A stretch of DNA of 64,000 nucleotides. It comes from Hymenobacter ruricola (GTDB lineage: Bacteria; Bacteroidota; Bacteroidia; Cytophagales; Hymenobacteraceae). The DNA is taken from the NCBI RefSeq assembly GCF_015694525.1, contig NZ_JADQDM010000022.1:1-64000 (forward strand). Direction: 5' to 3'. The translations under genes were made by a program, and so were the position numbers. A model generated the notes under the pieces. The model was not told the DNA's origin, ran no database searches, and was given only the letters and a program-made list of their open reading frames with translations. Below, one piece after another: positions 41,802 through 49,376 of the stretch (position 1 is its first letter; each line of letters opens with the position of its first letter).

Positions 41802-42740
41802 TCAGCGGGTTTGGGGCGTTTGGGGCGGGGCTTCTTCGCGCCACATGGCCACCACGGGCTCGGCCTCGCCCACGCGGTAGGCGCGGCGCATCAGGTTGCA
41901 GTTGAATTCGAGGGCGATGTTGCCGTCTTTGTCGACGGCAATCATGCCTTTGTCGCCCTGCAGGTCGGCGGCGCGCAGCTCAATGGCTTGCTGGCAGGCG
42001 TCGACCAGGGGCGTTTTCGTCAGCTTCACCAGGGAAAAAACCTCGTGCGCCAGCGCACCGCGCATGATGACTTCGCCGTCGCCGGTGCACGACACCGCGC
42101 AGGCCTCGTTGCCGGCGTAAGTGCCGCCCCCAATCACCGGGCTGTCGCCCACGCGGCCCTTCAGCTGGCCCTCGATGCCGCCGGTGCTGGTGGCCACGGC
42201 CAAGTTGCCGGCCTGGTCTAGGGCCACGGCGCCCACGGTGTCGTGCATGGCCTCGGCGCCTTCTTTCTGAATGATTTCCAGCCATTGCTGGCGGGTTTTC
42301 TCGGTGAGGAAGTAGGAGGGCGGCTGCATAGCAAGGCCTTTTTCGAGGGCCAGCTCCACGGCGCCTTCGTCGGAGAGGCACACGTGGGGGCTGTCGTCCA
42401 TCACCGCGCGGGCCAGGCTGATGGGGTTTTGCACGTAGCGCACGGCGCTCACGGCGCCCGCGTTCAGGGTGCGCCCGTCCATGATGGCGGCGTCCATTTT
42501 CACCTCGCCCTGCTGGGTGAGGCCGCTGCCGCGCCCGGCGTTGAAGTGCGGGTTGTCTTCGAGGCGGCGCACGGCGGTTTCCACGGCATCGAGGGCGGTG
42601 CCGCCGTCGTGCAGGATTTGCCAGCCGGCTTGCAGGGCGTCGCGCAGGCCTTCGCGTTGGATGTTTTCTTCTTCCGGGCTGAGCTCGCCGGGTTTCATCG
42701 TCACGGCGCCGCCGTGAATGACCAGGGCGTAGGGCTTCAT
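41802..42740 (-). CDS. Isoaspartyl peptidase/L-asparaginase (plant-type)
   Basis: An N-terminal nucleophile hydrolase of 312 residues that removes isoaspartyl residues from peptides and hydrolyses asparagine. YALVIHGGAVTMKPGE begins the family, GSGLTQQGEVKMDAAIMDG follows, and autocleavage would expose T168 in HDTVGAVALDQAGNLAVATSTGG. VGDSPVIGGGTYAGN and CTGDGE provide the substrate pocket. No signal peptide, so cytoplasmic. Its ATG at 42740 overlaps the stop of the upstream 138-residue gene as ATGA, so the pair is translationally coupled. Confidence 0.93.
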   Translation of the reverse strand: MKPYALVIHGGAVTMKPGELSPEEENIQREGLRDALQAGWQILHDGGTALDAVETAVRRLEDNPHFNAGRGSGLTQQGEVKMDAAIMDGRTLNAGAVSAVRYVQNPISLARAVMDDSPHVCLSDEGAVELALEKGLAMQPPSYFLTEKTRQQWLEIIQKEGAEAMHDTVGAVALDQAGNLAVATSTGGIEGQLKGRVGDSPVIGGGTYAGNEACAVSCTGDGEVIMRGALAHEVFSLVKLTKTPLVDACQQAIELRAADLQGDKGMIAVDKDGNIALEFNCNLMRRAYRVGEAEPVVAMWREEAPPQTPQTR

Positions 42741-43153
42741 GCGTGGCTGATGGGGGTGAGCTGCCAGAGTTGGCCGTTGCCGCCGCTCAGGCAGCGCAGG
42801 CGGTGGTAGCCGCGCAGCAGCTGGCCCCCGAAATTGAGCTGCAGCAGCCCTTTCAGGAGCAGGGTGCGCAGGTCGGGGGCCTGGTCGAGGTGCCGGGGCG
42901 CGAGCTGCACGGCGCCGGCTTCCACGCAGGCCGTGGCGTCGGGGGCCGGGGGCGTAGGCAGCAGCCACAGCAGCACGGGCTGCCGGGCCAGCTGCTTGAG
43001 GGCCACCGGAATCACCCACTGGGCCACGTTGCCGTGGGCGTCTTCCAACAGCAGCTGGTGGTAGGCGGGGGCCTCGGGCGACTGGCGCACCCGGAAGCTG
43101 GGTCCGGCGCAGGCCAACTGCGTCGCCTCAGCCGGAGAGGGTTGGGAATTCAT
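42737..43153 (-). CDS. Uncharacterised 138-residue protein with weak LigD phosphoesterase-like pattern
   Basis: The central stretch PSFRVRQSPEAPAYHQLLLEDAHG then NVAQWVIPVALKQLARQPVLLW loosely recalls the 3'-phosphoesterase domain of LigD (FVVQxHxA..HYDLRLE..G.L.SWAVPKG), but the catalytic His and Asp pattern is not kept, so any relation would be to an inactive derivative. The C-terminal half (LLLKGLLQLNFGGQLLRGYHRLRCL) has no recognised motif. Overlaps the isoaspartyl peptidase start by 4 nt, indicating one operon. Function unknown. Confidence 0.65.
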   Translation of the reverse strand: MNSQPSPAEATQLACAGPSFRVRQSPEAPAYHQLLLEDAHGNVAQWVIPVALKQLARQPVLLWLLPTPPAPDATACVEAGAVQLAPRHLDQAPDLRTLLLKGLLQLNFGGQLLRGYHRLRCLSGGNGQLWQLTPISHA

Positions 43154-43216
43154 GGGAAGGAGCGAAGGTGAACTACGTTCGCTCTCTAACGTACCCCGCC
43201 CACGTCGCAGGCAACC

Positions 43217-43291
43217 GATAAATACGGGTTTTTGCAGCTACTGACGGGTTTTTTGCTCCGTATTCTTACTGGTATGTCCGGATAAATACGG
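43217..43291. repeat. Direct repeats of GATAAATACGG upstream of an operon
   Basis: GATAAATACGG occurs at 43217-43227 and 43281-43291, and CCGTATT in the opposite orientation near 43256. They lie between the S8 protease stop and the start of the 138-residue gene and may be regulatory for that minus-strand operon. Confidence 0.45.
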
Positions 43292-43338
43292 TCGCAACCT
43301 GCCACTAAAAGCGCTGATTCACCACCCGGTGCGGCATC

Positions 43339-46158
43339 CTACTGCACCACAATGGCCTTCGTCAGCACGCCGCTCGCCCCCAGAACCCGCAAGGTGTACA
43401 CGCCCGGCGCCAGCCCCAGCAAGTTCAGATTGAGGTTCCGGCCGTTGGCCGGCTGGCGCCGCACTATTTGGCCCAGGGCATTGACAATCTGCGCGCTTTC
43501 CGCCCCGAATTGCGCCGGCAATTCTACTTGCAAAGGCCCCACGGTCGGGTTGGGGTACACGCTGAAACCGGCCACCGGGGCCGTTAGCCGGGTTGGTAGG
43601 ATGGTGGCGTACACCTGCGCCGCTGCATCGGCGCTGGCTTGCAGTTGGGCCAGGGTGGGCGCCAGCAGCAGCGCGAAGGTCACCGTGGTCGAGTCGCCGG
43701 GGGCGAGCCGGGCCAGGCGCGTGCCCACCACCTGCGACACGTCGGCGCCAGCGGGCAGCCCGGCGGTGCGCTGGGCGGGCGCCGTGCCGCTGCTCAGCGT
43801 CAGGAATTTTTCGGCCGGCGAGAAGCCATCGGCCAGGCGCACGGCCGCGCCCATTGGCGCCCCGTTGTTAATGGAATACACGGCCGGCGTGCCGCCCCGC
43901 AGCAGCCGCAACCCGGCGTAGATGGCGGGGCCCATCTGGGGCGTGGGCGTGCCCAGCACGTAGCAGTAGCCCAGGGCCCGGGTGCTGTCCCAGGCCGCCG
44001 CGTTGCGGGCCGCGCCGTCGGGGTTGGGCAGGTCCCAATCGGTGAAAATGCCCGCGTACAGCGGCTTGAGGGTGTCCGGCGTGATGTTCTTGAGGGAATA
44101 TTCCAGCAGCACGAAGTCGCGGCGGCCGGGCGTGGCCCAGGCGTAGGCGCGCTGGCGCACGGCTACGCCCACGCTGCGCACCCGCGGCGTGGTGCCCGGA
44201 ACGGTGTCCCGGAAGGCGATGCGGGCTTCCTGGTCAGCGCGGGGGCCGGGCTCCTGGCGGGCAGCTTGCATGAGGCTGAAAAACGACTCGCGCGACAGCC
44301 GGCCGGTGCTGCGCAGCCGGTCCGATACCTGCGTGGGGGTGGTGGCCAGCAGCAGGCCGCCTTCGCTCAGCACGTTGCCGCTGCCGCGGTAGGTGAGGCC
44401 CGCGCCGACGGTGGCAGTGACGTCGTTGTATCCCAGGTTGCCGCGGCTGGTGAGGGTGACGGCCAGGTCGTTGGCGTTCAGCACCACGTAGTCGGGGTTT
44501 AGCAGCAGGTCCACGTACTGGTCGTACTGAAAGCCGCCGGCGGCCGTGAGGCGGTAGCGCAGCGTGGCCGTGGTGTTCAGGGGGATGCCGCTGGTGGCCA
44601 CGGCCAGGCGGAAGGGCGCGGCGGCGTTGGTGGCGCGGGCCAGCGTGGCCAGGCTGCCCGCCGCAAAGCTGCCCTGCCGCACCGTGACGTAGGGCGAGAG
44701 CGAGGTGAGCGTGACCGTGAGGCCGGTCACCGGCTCCAGCAGGTTCTGCACGTCGGCCGTGAGGCGCAGGGTGTCGCCGGGCGCGTAGGCCGGGCGGGCC
44801 GGTGCAAACGTGCTGCTGATGACGCGGGCCTCGCGCAAATTGGCGCGCGTGAGGGCCTTGAGCACGTTGAGGCGGCCCGTGCCGAGGCGGCCCGCCCAGG
44901 CGGCGTTGGCGGGCAGGGCGTCGATGTTGTCGGTGGTTTGGCGCAGCCGGGCCATCACCTGCGCCGAGGTGTACTGCGGAAACACCTTGCGCACCAGCGC
45001 CGCCGCCGCCGCCGCCAGGGGCGAGGCAAACGAAGTGCCGCCCACGGCCGTGTAGTCGTCGTCGCGCCCGCCGTTGACGGTCACGATGCTCAGGCCCGGG
45101 GCCACCATGTCGACGCGGTGGTTGAAGGTGGCGCCCCCGCTTTTCTGGTCGGTGCTCTGCACGCCGCTCACCGACAGCACGTGGTCGTAGGAAGCGGGGT
45201 AAAACAGCACGTCGGTGTTGGAATTGCCGGCGGCGGCCACCACCACGGCGTCGCGGTTCACGGCGGCGTAGGTGATGACGTCCTGCTCGAAGCGCGAATA
45301 GCCGCCGATGGCGCCCCAGCTCATGTTGATGACCTGGCAGCCGTGGTCGGCGGCGTACACAATGGCCTCGTACCCGCCAAACGAACCCGTGGGCGTGTTC
45401 GGGTAGATGTTCAGCGGCATGAACCGGCACAGGTTGCCCAGCCCGGCCAGGCCCAGGTCGTTGCCCACGCGTGCCGCCGCCGCGCCGGCCACCTGCGAGC
45501 CGTGCAGAATGGTGGGGTCGTAGCCGGAGTCATTGTCGTTATTCGCAAAATCCCAGCCCGTGAAATTGTCCACGTAGCCGTCGTGGTCGTCGTCGAGGCC
45601 GTTGATGGGGTCGGCGTAGTTGTGCTTCACCTGCTGGCGCAGGTCTTCGTGGGTGAGGCGCACGCCGCCGTCGGTGATGGCGATGACGAGGCTGCTGTCG
45701 CCGCGGGTGATGTCCCAGGCGCGGTAGGCCTGGATTTGCTTGAGGTAGAACTGGCTGTTGGCGATGTCGGTGAGCGTGGAGTCAGCCAGCGGGTCGTTGG
45801 GCTGGTACAGCGGCTCGCGGATGTAGAGCGGCTCCACGTACTCCACGGCGCCGGTGGCCAGCAACGCAGCGCGGGCTTTGGCCACCGGCAGGCCGGCCGG
45901 AGCCGCAAACTGGTAGATGCCGCGCAGGTCCACGCTGCCGGGGCGCTCGGGGCTGGGGGCCTGGGTGTGGGGGAATTTCTGCTGCAGAGCGCCCGCGCCC
46001 AGCCGGTCCAGCACGGCCGTTAGCTGGGCCGGCATCTGGCCGGCGCGCATCTTCAGCACCAGCCGGCCAGCAATGGTGGGGGGCGTGGCGGCGGCCAGCA
46101 GCGGCCACGCCAGTCCAATTGCGAACAGGAATATGAATAGACGTAACGTGTTTTTCAT
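43339..46158 (-). CDS. Secreted S8 (subtilisin-like) serine protease with T9SS type A signal
   Basis: A 939-residue exported protease. Signal peptide 1-24 (LFIFLFAIGLAWPLLAAA), then a propeptide-like region to about 140. The S8 catalytic domain has D163 (AITDGGVR), H219 (LHGSQVAGAAA), oxyanion N312 (AAAGNSNTD) and S376 (GGTSFASPLAAA). A Ca-binding-like segment, DDDHDGYVDN, lies near 189-198. The middle 470-850 region is beta-rich without a recognised enzyme domain. The last ~80 residues (SVYPNPTVGPLQVELP, VYTLRVLGASGVLTKAIVV) are a type A sorting domain for T9SS. ATG 46158 gives the signal peptide. Likely a surface or extracellular protease; substrates unknown. Confidence 0.92.
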   Translation of the reverse strand: MKNTLRLFIFLFAIGLAWPLLAAATPPTIAGRLVLKMRAGQMPAQLTAVLDRLGAGALQQKFPHTQAPSPERPGSVDLRGIYQFAAPAGLPVAKARAALLATGAVEYVEPLYIREPLYQPNDPLADSTLTDIANSQFYLKQIQAYRAWDITRGDSSLVIAITDGGVRLTHEDLRQQVKHNYADPINGLDDDHDGYVDNFTGWDFANNDNDSGYDPTILHGSQVAGAAAARVGNDLGLAGLGNLCRFMPLNIYPNTPTGSFGGYEAIVYAADHGCQVINMSWGAIGGYSRFEQDVITYAAVNRDAVVVAAAGNSNTDVLFYPASYDHVLSVSGVQSTDQKSGGATFNHRVDMVAPGLSIVTVNGGRDDDYTAVGGTSFASPLAAAAAALVRKVFPQYTSAQVMARLRQTTDNIDALPANAAWAGRLGTGRLNVLKALTRANLREARVISSTFAPARPAYAPGDTLRLTADVQNLLEPVTGLTVTLTSLSPYVTVRQGSFAAGSLATLARATNAAAPFRLAVATSGIPLNTTATLRYRLTAAGGFQYDQYVDLLLNPDYVVLNANDLAVTLTSRGNLGYNDVTATVGAGLTYRGSGNVLSEGGLLLATTPTQVSDRLRSTGRLSRESFFSLMQAARQEPGPRADQEARIAFRDTVPGTTPRVRSVGVAVRQRAYAWATPGRRDFVLLEYSLKNITPDTLKPLYAGIFTDWDLPNPDGAARNAAAWDSTRALGYCYVLGTPTPQMGPAIYAGLRLLRGGTPAVYSINNGAPMGAAVRLADGFSPAEKFLTLSSGTAPAQRTAGLPAGADVSQVVGTRLARLAPGDSTTVTFALLLAPTLAQLQASADAAAQVYATILPTRLTAPVAGFSVYPNPTVGPLQVELPAQFGAESAQIVNALGQIVRRQPANGRNLNLNLLGLAPGVYTLRVLGASGVLTKAIVVQ

Positions 46159-46276
46159 CAGGCAGAAGGCTACGGAATGTGGGATACGTAAAGGTACCCT
46201 TTTACGAAGTTCCGGCCCGCCCGGCTTGCCCACGCTCCCGAAATAATTGCGCCGCCAACCGCGGCCTTGCTCAGAA

Positions 46277-46318
46277 ATGAAAAAGCCCCGCTTCGGTGAG
46301 GAAGCGGGGCTTTTTCAT
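46277..46318. terminator. Terminator hairpin overlapping a stop codon
   Basis: ATGAAAAAGCCCCGCTTC and GAAGCGGGGCTTTTTCAT are perfect 18-bp arms around GGTGAG. The TGA of the small basic protein gene (46315-46317) is inside the right arm. It terminates that minus-strand gene before the S8 protease gene. Confidence 0.85.
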
Positions 46319-46581
46319 TTCGCGGGTTTGAGGCGGGTGCCGTTGCTGTATTTATAGGGCTTGGGCGCTTTCACGGTTTTGGAGCGTTCGAGGCTGTGCG
46401 GCCGAAGCTCAATCACCGGCCGAATTTTTTGGCTTCGGAACTGGGTCTTGGCTGTTTTGCCGTGGCTGCTTTCGGAAGTATGGGAGAAGGCGCGCTTGGC
46501 TTTCACTTTGGGTTTGGCCTGCGCCTGAACGGAGCCAGCGGCAAACACGGTAAACAAGAGCAGGAGAAGTACTTGTTTCAT
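46315..46581 (-). CDS. Small secreted basic protein
   Basis: An 88-residue protein with signal peptide MKQVLLLLLFTVFAAGSVQAQA and a mature part of about 66 residues rich in Lys, Arg, Ser and Thr (KPKVKAKRAFSHTSESSHGK, TAKTQFRSQKIRP). Expected to be periplasmic or extracellular and disordered. No family recognised. Its stop codon lies in the terminator hairpin, so the gene ends exactly where transcription would. Confidence 0.65.
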   Translation of the reverse strand: MKQVLLLLLFTVFAAGSVQAQAKPKVKAKRAFSHTSESSHGKTAKTQFRSQKIRPVIELRPHSLERSKTVKAPKPYKYSNGTRLKPAK

Positions 46582-46647
46582 GGCAGGGAAAGATGAATGA
46601 GTGAAAAAGTGAAACGGCCCGGCCGTGATGGCCGGAGACGGACCGGG

Positions 46648-46935
46648 CTAAAGCAGCCCGCGCACGTCGTCGCGCAACGCTTCAATACCGTGCCGGATTT
46701 TGGCAAGCACCCCGCTCTCGGCGTCGTCGGCTGGGGCCTGGCCCAGCTGCTCGGCCAGCAGGGCGCGCTTGGCTTCCAGGGCGTCGGCGTGTTCCAGGTA
46801 GGTGTTGGGCGAGCCGGCGGCCGTGGCGTGGGCGCGGTTGCGCAGGGTCTGAATCTTGGCGTCGAGCTCTTCGAGCGCCTGGCGCAGCTCGGCTTCGGAA
46901 AGTTGGGGTGCGCGCGGGTTGGTGGGAGTGGACAT
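46648..46935 (-). CDS. Small helical protein of unknown function
   Basis: A 95-residue soluble protein, almost entirely helix-prone and acidic: SEAELRQALEELDAKIQTLRNRA, then YLEHADALEAKRALLAEQLG and VLAKIRHGIEALRDDVRGLL. The spacing of hydrophobic residues suggests two or three amphipathic helices or a coiled coil. ATG 46935 gives the disordered start MSTPTNPRAPQLS. Unknown function; may be in the same transcription unit as the upstream 182-residue gene (92 bp gap). Confidence 0.6.
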   Translation of the reverse strand: MSTPTNPRAPQLSEAELRQALEELDAKIQTLRNRAHATAAGSPNTYLEHADALEAKRALLAEQLGQAPADDAESGVLAKIRHGIEALRDDVRGLL

Positions 46936-47027
46936 GGCGGGGGCGGGGCAGTGCAACGAAACGTAGGCTTTGTACTGCGATTGAGCCGGAAAAGATGCCC
47001 GCGCAGCGGCCAGCTCGCCAAAAAAGC

Positions 47028-47576
47028 TCAGAGCGCCCGGGGCAGGCCCAGCTCGCGGGCCAGCGGCGCGGCGCCCGACTGCCAGAGCGCGGCCAGCACG
47101 GCGTTGGCGGTGTCGGCCAACTCCAGGTGGTAGTCTTCGTGCAGCCGGGCGGTTTGTTTCAGGGCCTCCTGGGTGCGCTTGGTGAGGTGCTGCAGCAGCG
47201 GCTGGGTGGGGCCGTGCAGGCGGGCCGTCACCTCGGGCTGGTGCCGGAAGACGTTGGCCAGCAGGCGCCAGCTCAGCTCCACTTCGCCGAAGGTGTCGTC
47301 CGTAATCTTGGCGTGGTAGGCCAGCCGGGCCTGCAGCTGCCGCAGTATCACCAGCAGGTCGTTGGGAGTGGGGTGGTAGCCGCGCACGGGGTCGTCGACC
47401 TGGGCGCGCAGGGCGGCGCGGCGGGTTTCCAGCGCGTCGGGCCCTTCGAGGAGGCGAAAGGCCAGCTGCTCGGTCAGGACGGGGTCGAGGGCCACGAGGC
47501 GGGCCAGGAGCTGGTCTTTTTCTTTCTCGGGCAGGCTGAACAGGGCGCGGCGCAGGTCGGGCGGGAGGGCGGGCAT
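47028..47576 (-). CDS. Uncharacterised 182-residue protein
   Basis: A soluble protein, mostly helical: LPPDLRRALFSLPEKEKDQLLARL, a segment DPVRGYHPTPNDLLVILRQLQARLAYHAKITDDTFGEVELSWRLL, and a C-terminal ALWQSGAAPLARELGL. Because the first part mentions no motif of a known enzyme family I give no function. ATG 47576 is 32 nt downstream of the stop of the 251-residue membrane protein gene, suggesting an operon. Composition and codon use match the genome, and the frame has no plausible competitor, so it is probably real. Confidence 0.65.
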   Translation of the reverse strand: MPALPPDLRRALFSLPEKEKDQLLARLVALDPVLTEQLAFRLLEGPDALETRRAALRAQVDDPVRGYHPTPNDLLVILRQLQARLAYHAKITDDTFGEVELSWRLLANVFRHQPEVTARLHGPTQPLLQHLTKRTQEALKQTARLHEDYHLELADTANAVLAALWQSGAAPLARELGLPRAL

Positions 47577-47608
47577 GGCGCAAAAATACCGCCGGAAACC
47601 GGGCCGGA

Positions 47609-48364
47609 TTACGCCCGCCCCGGCCGCCCCCGCCACACGGTGAGGACGCCCAGCAGCGCCAGTAGCAGCGCCGGGCCTCGCCACTCCGGGGCTTGGAGCA
47701 GCTCCCAGCTTTCCGCGAGTTGGGAAACGTCGGGCGCCCAATTCTCCGCGCTGCTCATGCGAACCCAGAGCGGGAGCGAAACCGGGGCTAGTGCCTCAGT
47801 TTCTGCTTTAGTTTCGGCGACTAAGGCGAGAGGACGAAACCAGGAGTCGCGCCAGTACCGCCGCTGAATGCCGCCATCGAACGCATAGAAAGTGGAGCCG
47901 GTGCGCGGGTGGTACACGTCGAGGAAGTACTTCTTGACGCCGTACCGGTTCATCAAATCGAGCACCAGCACCAGGGAAGCGTAGCGAGCCCGAGAGCCAA
48001 ACCGGACGCGCAAGCCGTCGTGCAACGGCCGGGTTTGCCACCCTGCTGCCAGGTCGTTGATTTCTGCTTTGAGCTGGCGGGTGGCGAGTGTATCGAGCAG
48101 GCCACCCCCGCCAAACTCGACCGTCCGCCACTGGCGGAAATAGGGCAGTTGTGAGTAGCGCAGGTGCGGCCCGCCGTACTGCATCTTGCCCCATAAAAAG
48201 TCGGAATCCGGCCGGGGCGGCATGGTCAGCTGCATTACGCTGCGCCGCTTCAGCTGCTCCGGGTGCCCGCCCAGCAACGCGCACCCCAGGCACAGCAGCC
48301 CCGCCAGTGCCAGCAGGCCCGGCGGCAACAGCAGCTGGCGGCGATGACGGCGGGGGAGGTGCAT
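47609..48364 (-). CDS. Uncharacterised protein with N- and C-terminal membrane segments
   Basis: A 251-residue protein. A basic N-terminus (MHLPRRHRRQ) precedes a membrane segment, LLLPPGLLALAGLLCLGCALLG; the C-terminus has another, GPALLLALLGVLTVWRGRPG. Between them is a soluble domain of ~170 residues with TMPPRPDSDFLWGKMQYGG, RLKAEINDLAAGW-type helices and YHPRTGSTFYAFDGG. The topology suggests a periplasmic domain anchored at both ends, or the two ends forming a sorting-like pair with a basic C-terminal tail. No family recognised. ATG 48364 was preferred over an upstream in-frame ATG in the palindromic element region. Confidence 0.6.
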   Translation of the reverse strand: MHLPRRHRRQLLLPPGLLALAGLLCLGCALLGGHPEQLKRRSVMQLTMPPRPDSDFLWGKMQYGGPHLRYSQLPYFRQWRTVEFGGGGLLDTLATRQLKAEINDLAAGWQTRPLHDGLRVRFGSRARYASLVLVLDLMNRYGVKKYFLDVYHPRTGSTFYAFDGGIQRRYWRDSWFRPLALVAETKAETEALAPVSLPLWVRMSSAENWAPDVSQLAESWELLQAPEWRGPALLLALLGVLTVWRGRPGRA

Positions 48365-48372
48365 GGCTGGGC

Positions 48373-48490
48373 AGTAGCGCAAACTTTGGCTACGCCGACC
48401 TTCGGTTGTAGTTCGCGTGGCAGAACGATGCCAGTGGCGCGTGGACGCGAACTACAACCGAAGGTCGGCGTAGCCAAAGTTCGCGCTACT
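48373..48490. repeat. Palindromic element, GTTCGCGT family
   Basis: Arms of about 45 bp (48373-48418 and 48445-48490), near perfect, contain AACTTTGGCTACGCCGACC and GGTTGTAGTTCGCGT. The TAGTTCGCGT core is shared with 30263-30352. Lies between two minus-strand genes, upstream of the 251-residue protein gene. Confidence 0.9.
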
Positions 48491-48512
48491 CCCAACGCCC
48501 GCCGGCTGTCGT

Positions 48513-49295
48513 TTATTCTATCAGCGTCAAATTGTAGGTCACCCCCAGCCGGAAGCCATTGTTGAACTCGAACACCGGAAACCGGGTGGCCGGGTCGGGG
48601 TCGTAGTGCTGGGTAATCTGATTCAGGAACTGCAGCTCGATGCGAAAATCCTCACTGAACTGATAGCCCACGCCCGCCGCCACGCGGTTTTGGTTGAAGA
48701 CGTTGGCGGTGATGTCGCGGCCGAAGTTGAGGAACACCTCGTCGAAGGCCGTGAAGTACCATTCGTGGTCGTCGAGGGTGGGGCCCTGCAGCGGAAACTC
48801 GCCCGCCAGCTGGTAGCGAATGCGGTTCTGGCGCTGCCACACGGCCTCGTTGTTTAGAGGGCCGCTGGCGCCGGGCACCCCAATCCAGCGCTGCTCCAGG
48901 CGCAGGCGGTGGCTGAGGGCGAGCCGGCCCAGGGTGTCGGCCAGGGTCACGTCTTCGTAAAAGCGTTTTTCGGGGTAGGTGCCGGCGTCGGCCGTGGGGT
49001 GGTTGCCGTAGGGGTGGGTGCTGAGGAAGGTGTAGCCGCCGCCCAGCCGGAGGCGCGGCAGCACCTGGTAGCCCGCGTCGGCCCGCAGCAGCGCCTGCTG
49101 CCAGCCGGTGATGAACCCCGTGCGGCGGGCCTGGTACTCGGTGTGCACCGTGAGGCGCGGGCCCAGCCGGTGGTCGCCCTCGTACACGTACCAGCCAATG
49201 CGGTTGAAGTCGTCGATGCGGTTGGCCTGCTGGCCCGCTGCTGCCCGCGAGAACAAGCAACCCGCCGCGACCAAAAGGGGTAAAAACGATTTCAT
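48513..49295 (-). CDS. DUF2490 outer membrane beta-barrel protein
   Basis: A 260-residue protein with signal peptide MKSFLPLLVAAGCLFSRAAAG and alternating amphipathic beta strands: LTVHTEYQARRTG, GYQVLPRLRLGGGYTFL, LALSHRLRLEQRWIG, VWQRQNRIRYQLAG, RVAAGVGYQFSEDFRIELQFLNQ and GFRLGVTYNLTLIE. DUF2490 members are outer-membrane barrels of unknown role. The last residue context TYNLTL fits the beta-signal for Bam insertion. Divergent from the TonB-dependent receptor, with 81 bp between the start codons. Confidence 0.82.
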   Translation of the reverse strand: MKSFLPLLVAAGCLFSRAAAGQQANRIDDFNRIGWYVYEGDHRLGPRLTVHTEYQARRTGFITGWQQALLRADAGYQVLPRLRLGGGYTFLSTHPYGNHPTADAGTYPEKRFYEDVTLADTLGRLALSHRLRLEQRWIGVPGASGPLNNEAVWQRQNRIRYQLAGEFPLQGPTLDDHEWYFTAFDEVFLNFGRDITANVFNQNRVAAGVGYQFSEDFRIELQFLNQITQHYDPDPATRFPVFEFNNGFRLGVTYNLTLIE

Positions 49296-49376
49296 GCGGC
49301 AAGATGCGCCCAAATGCGCGGACGCTCGCTGGGCCGGCGGCTCACCACCCGGCAGCCGGGCAGCCGGGCAATTACC

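Noticed and set aside
42737..43153. Assigning the 138-residue protein as LigD-type 3'-phosphoesterase
   Set aside because: Catalytic His and Asp residues are not visible; only a loose order of hydrophobic motifs is shared.
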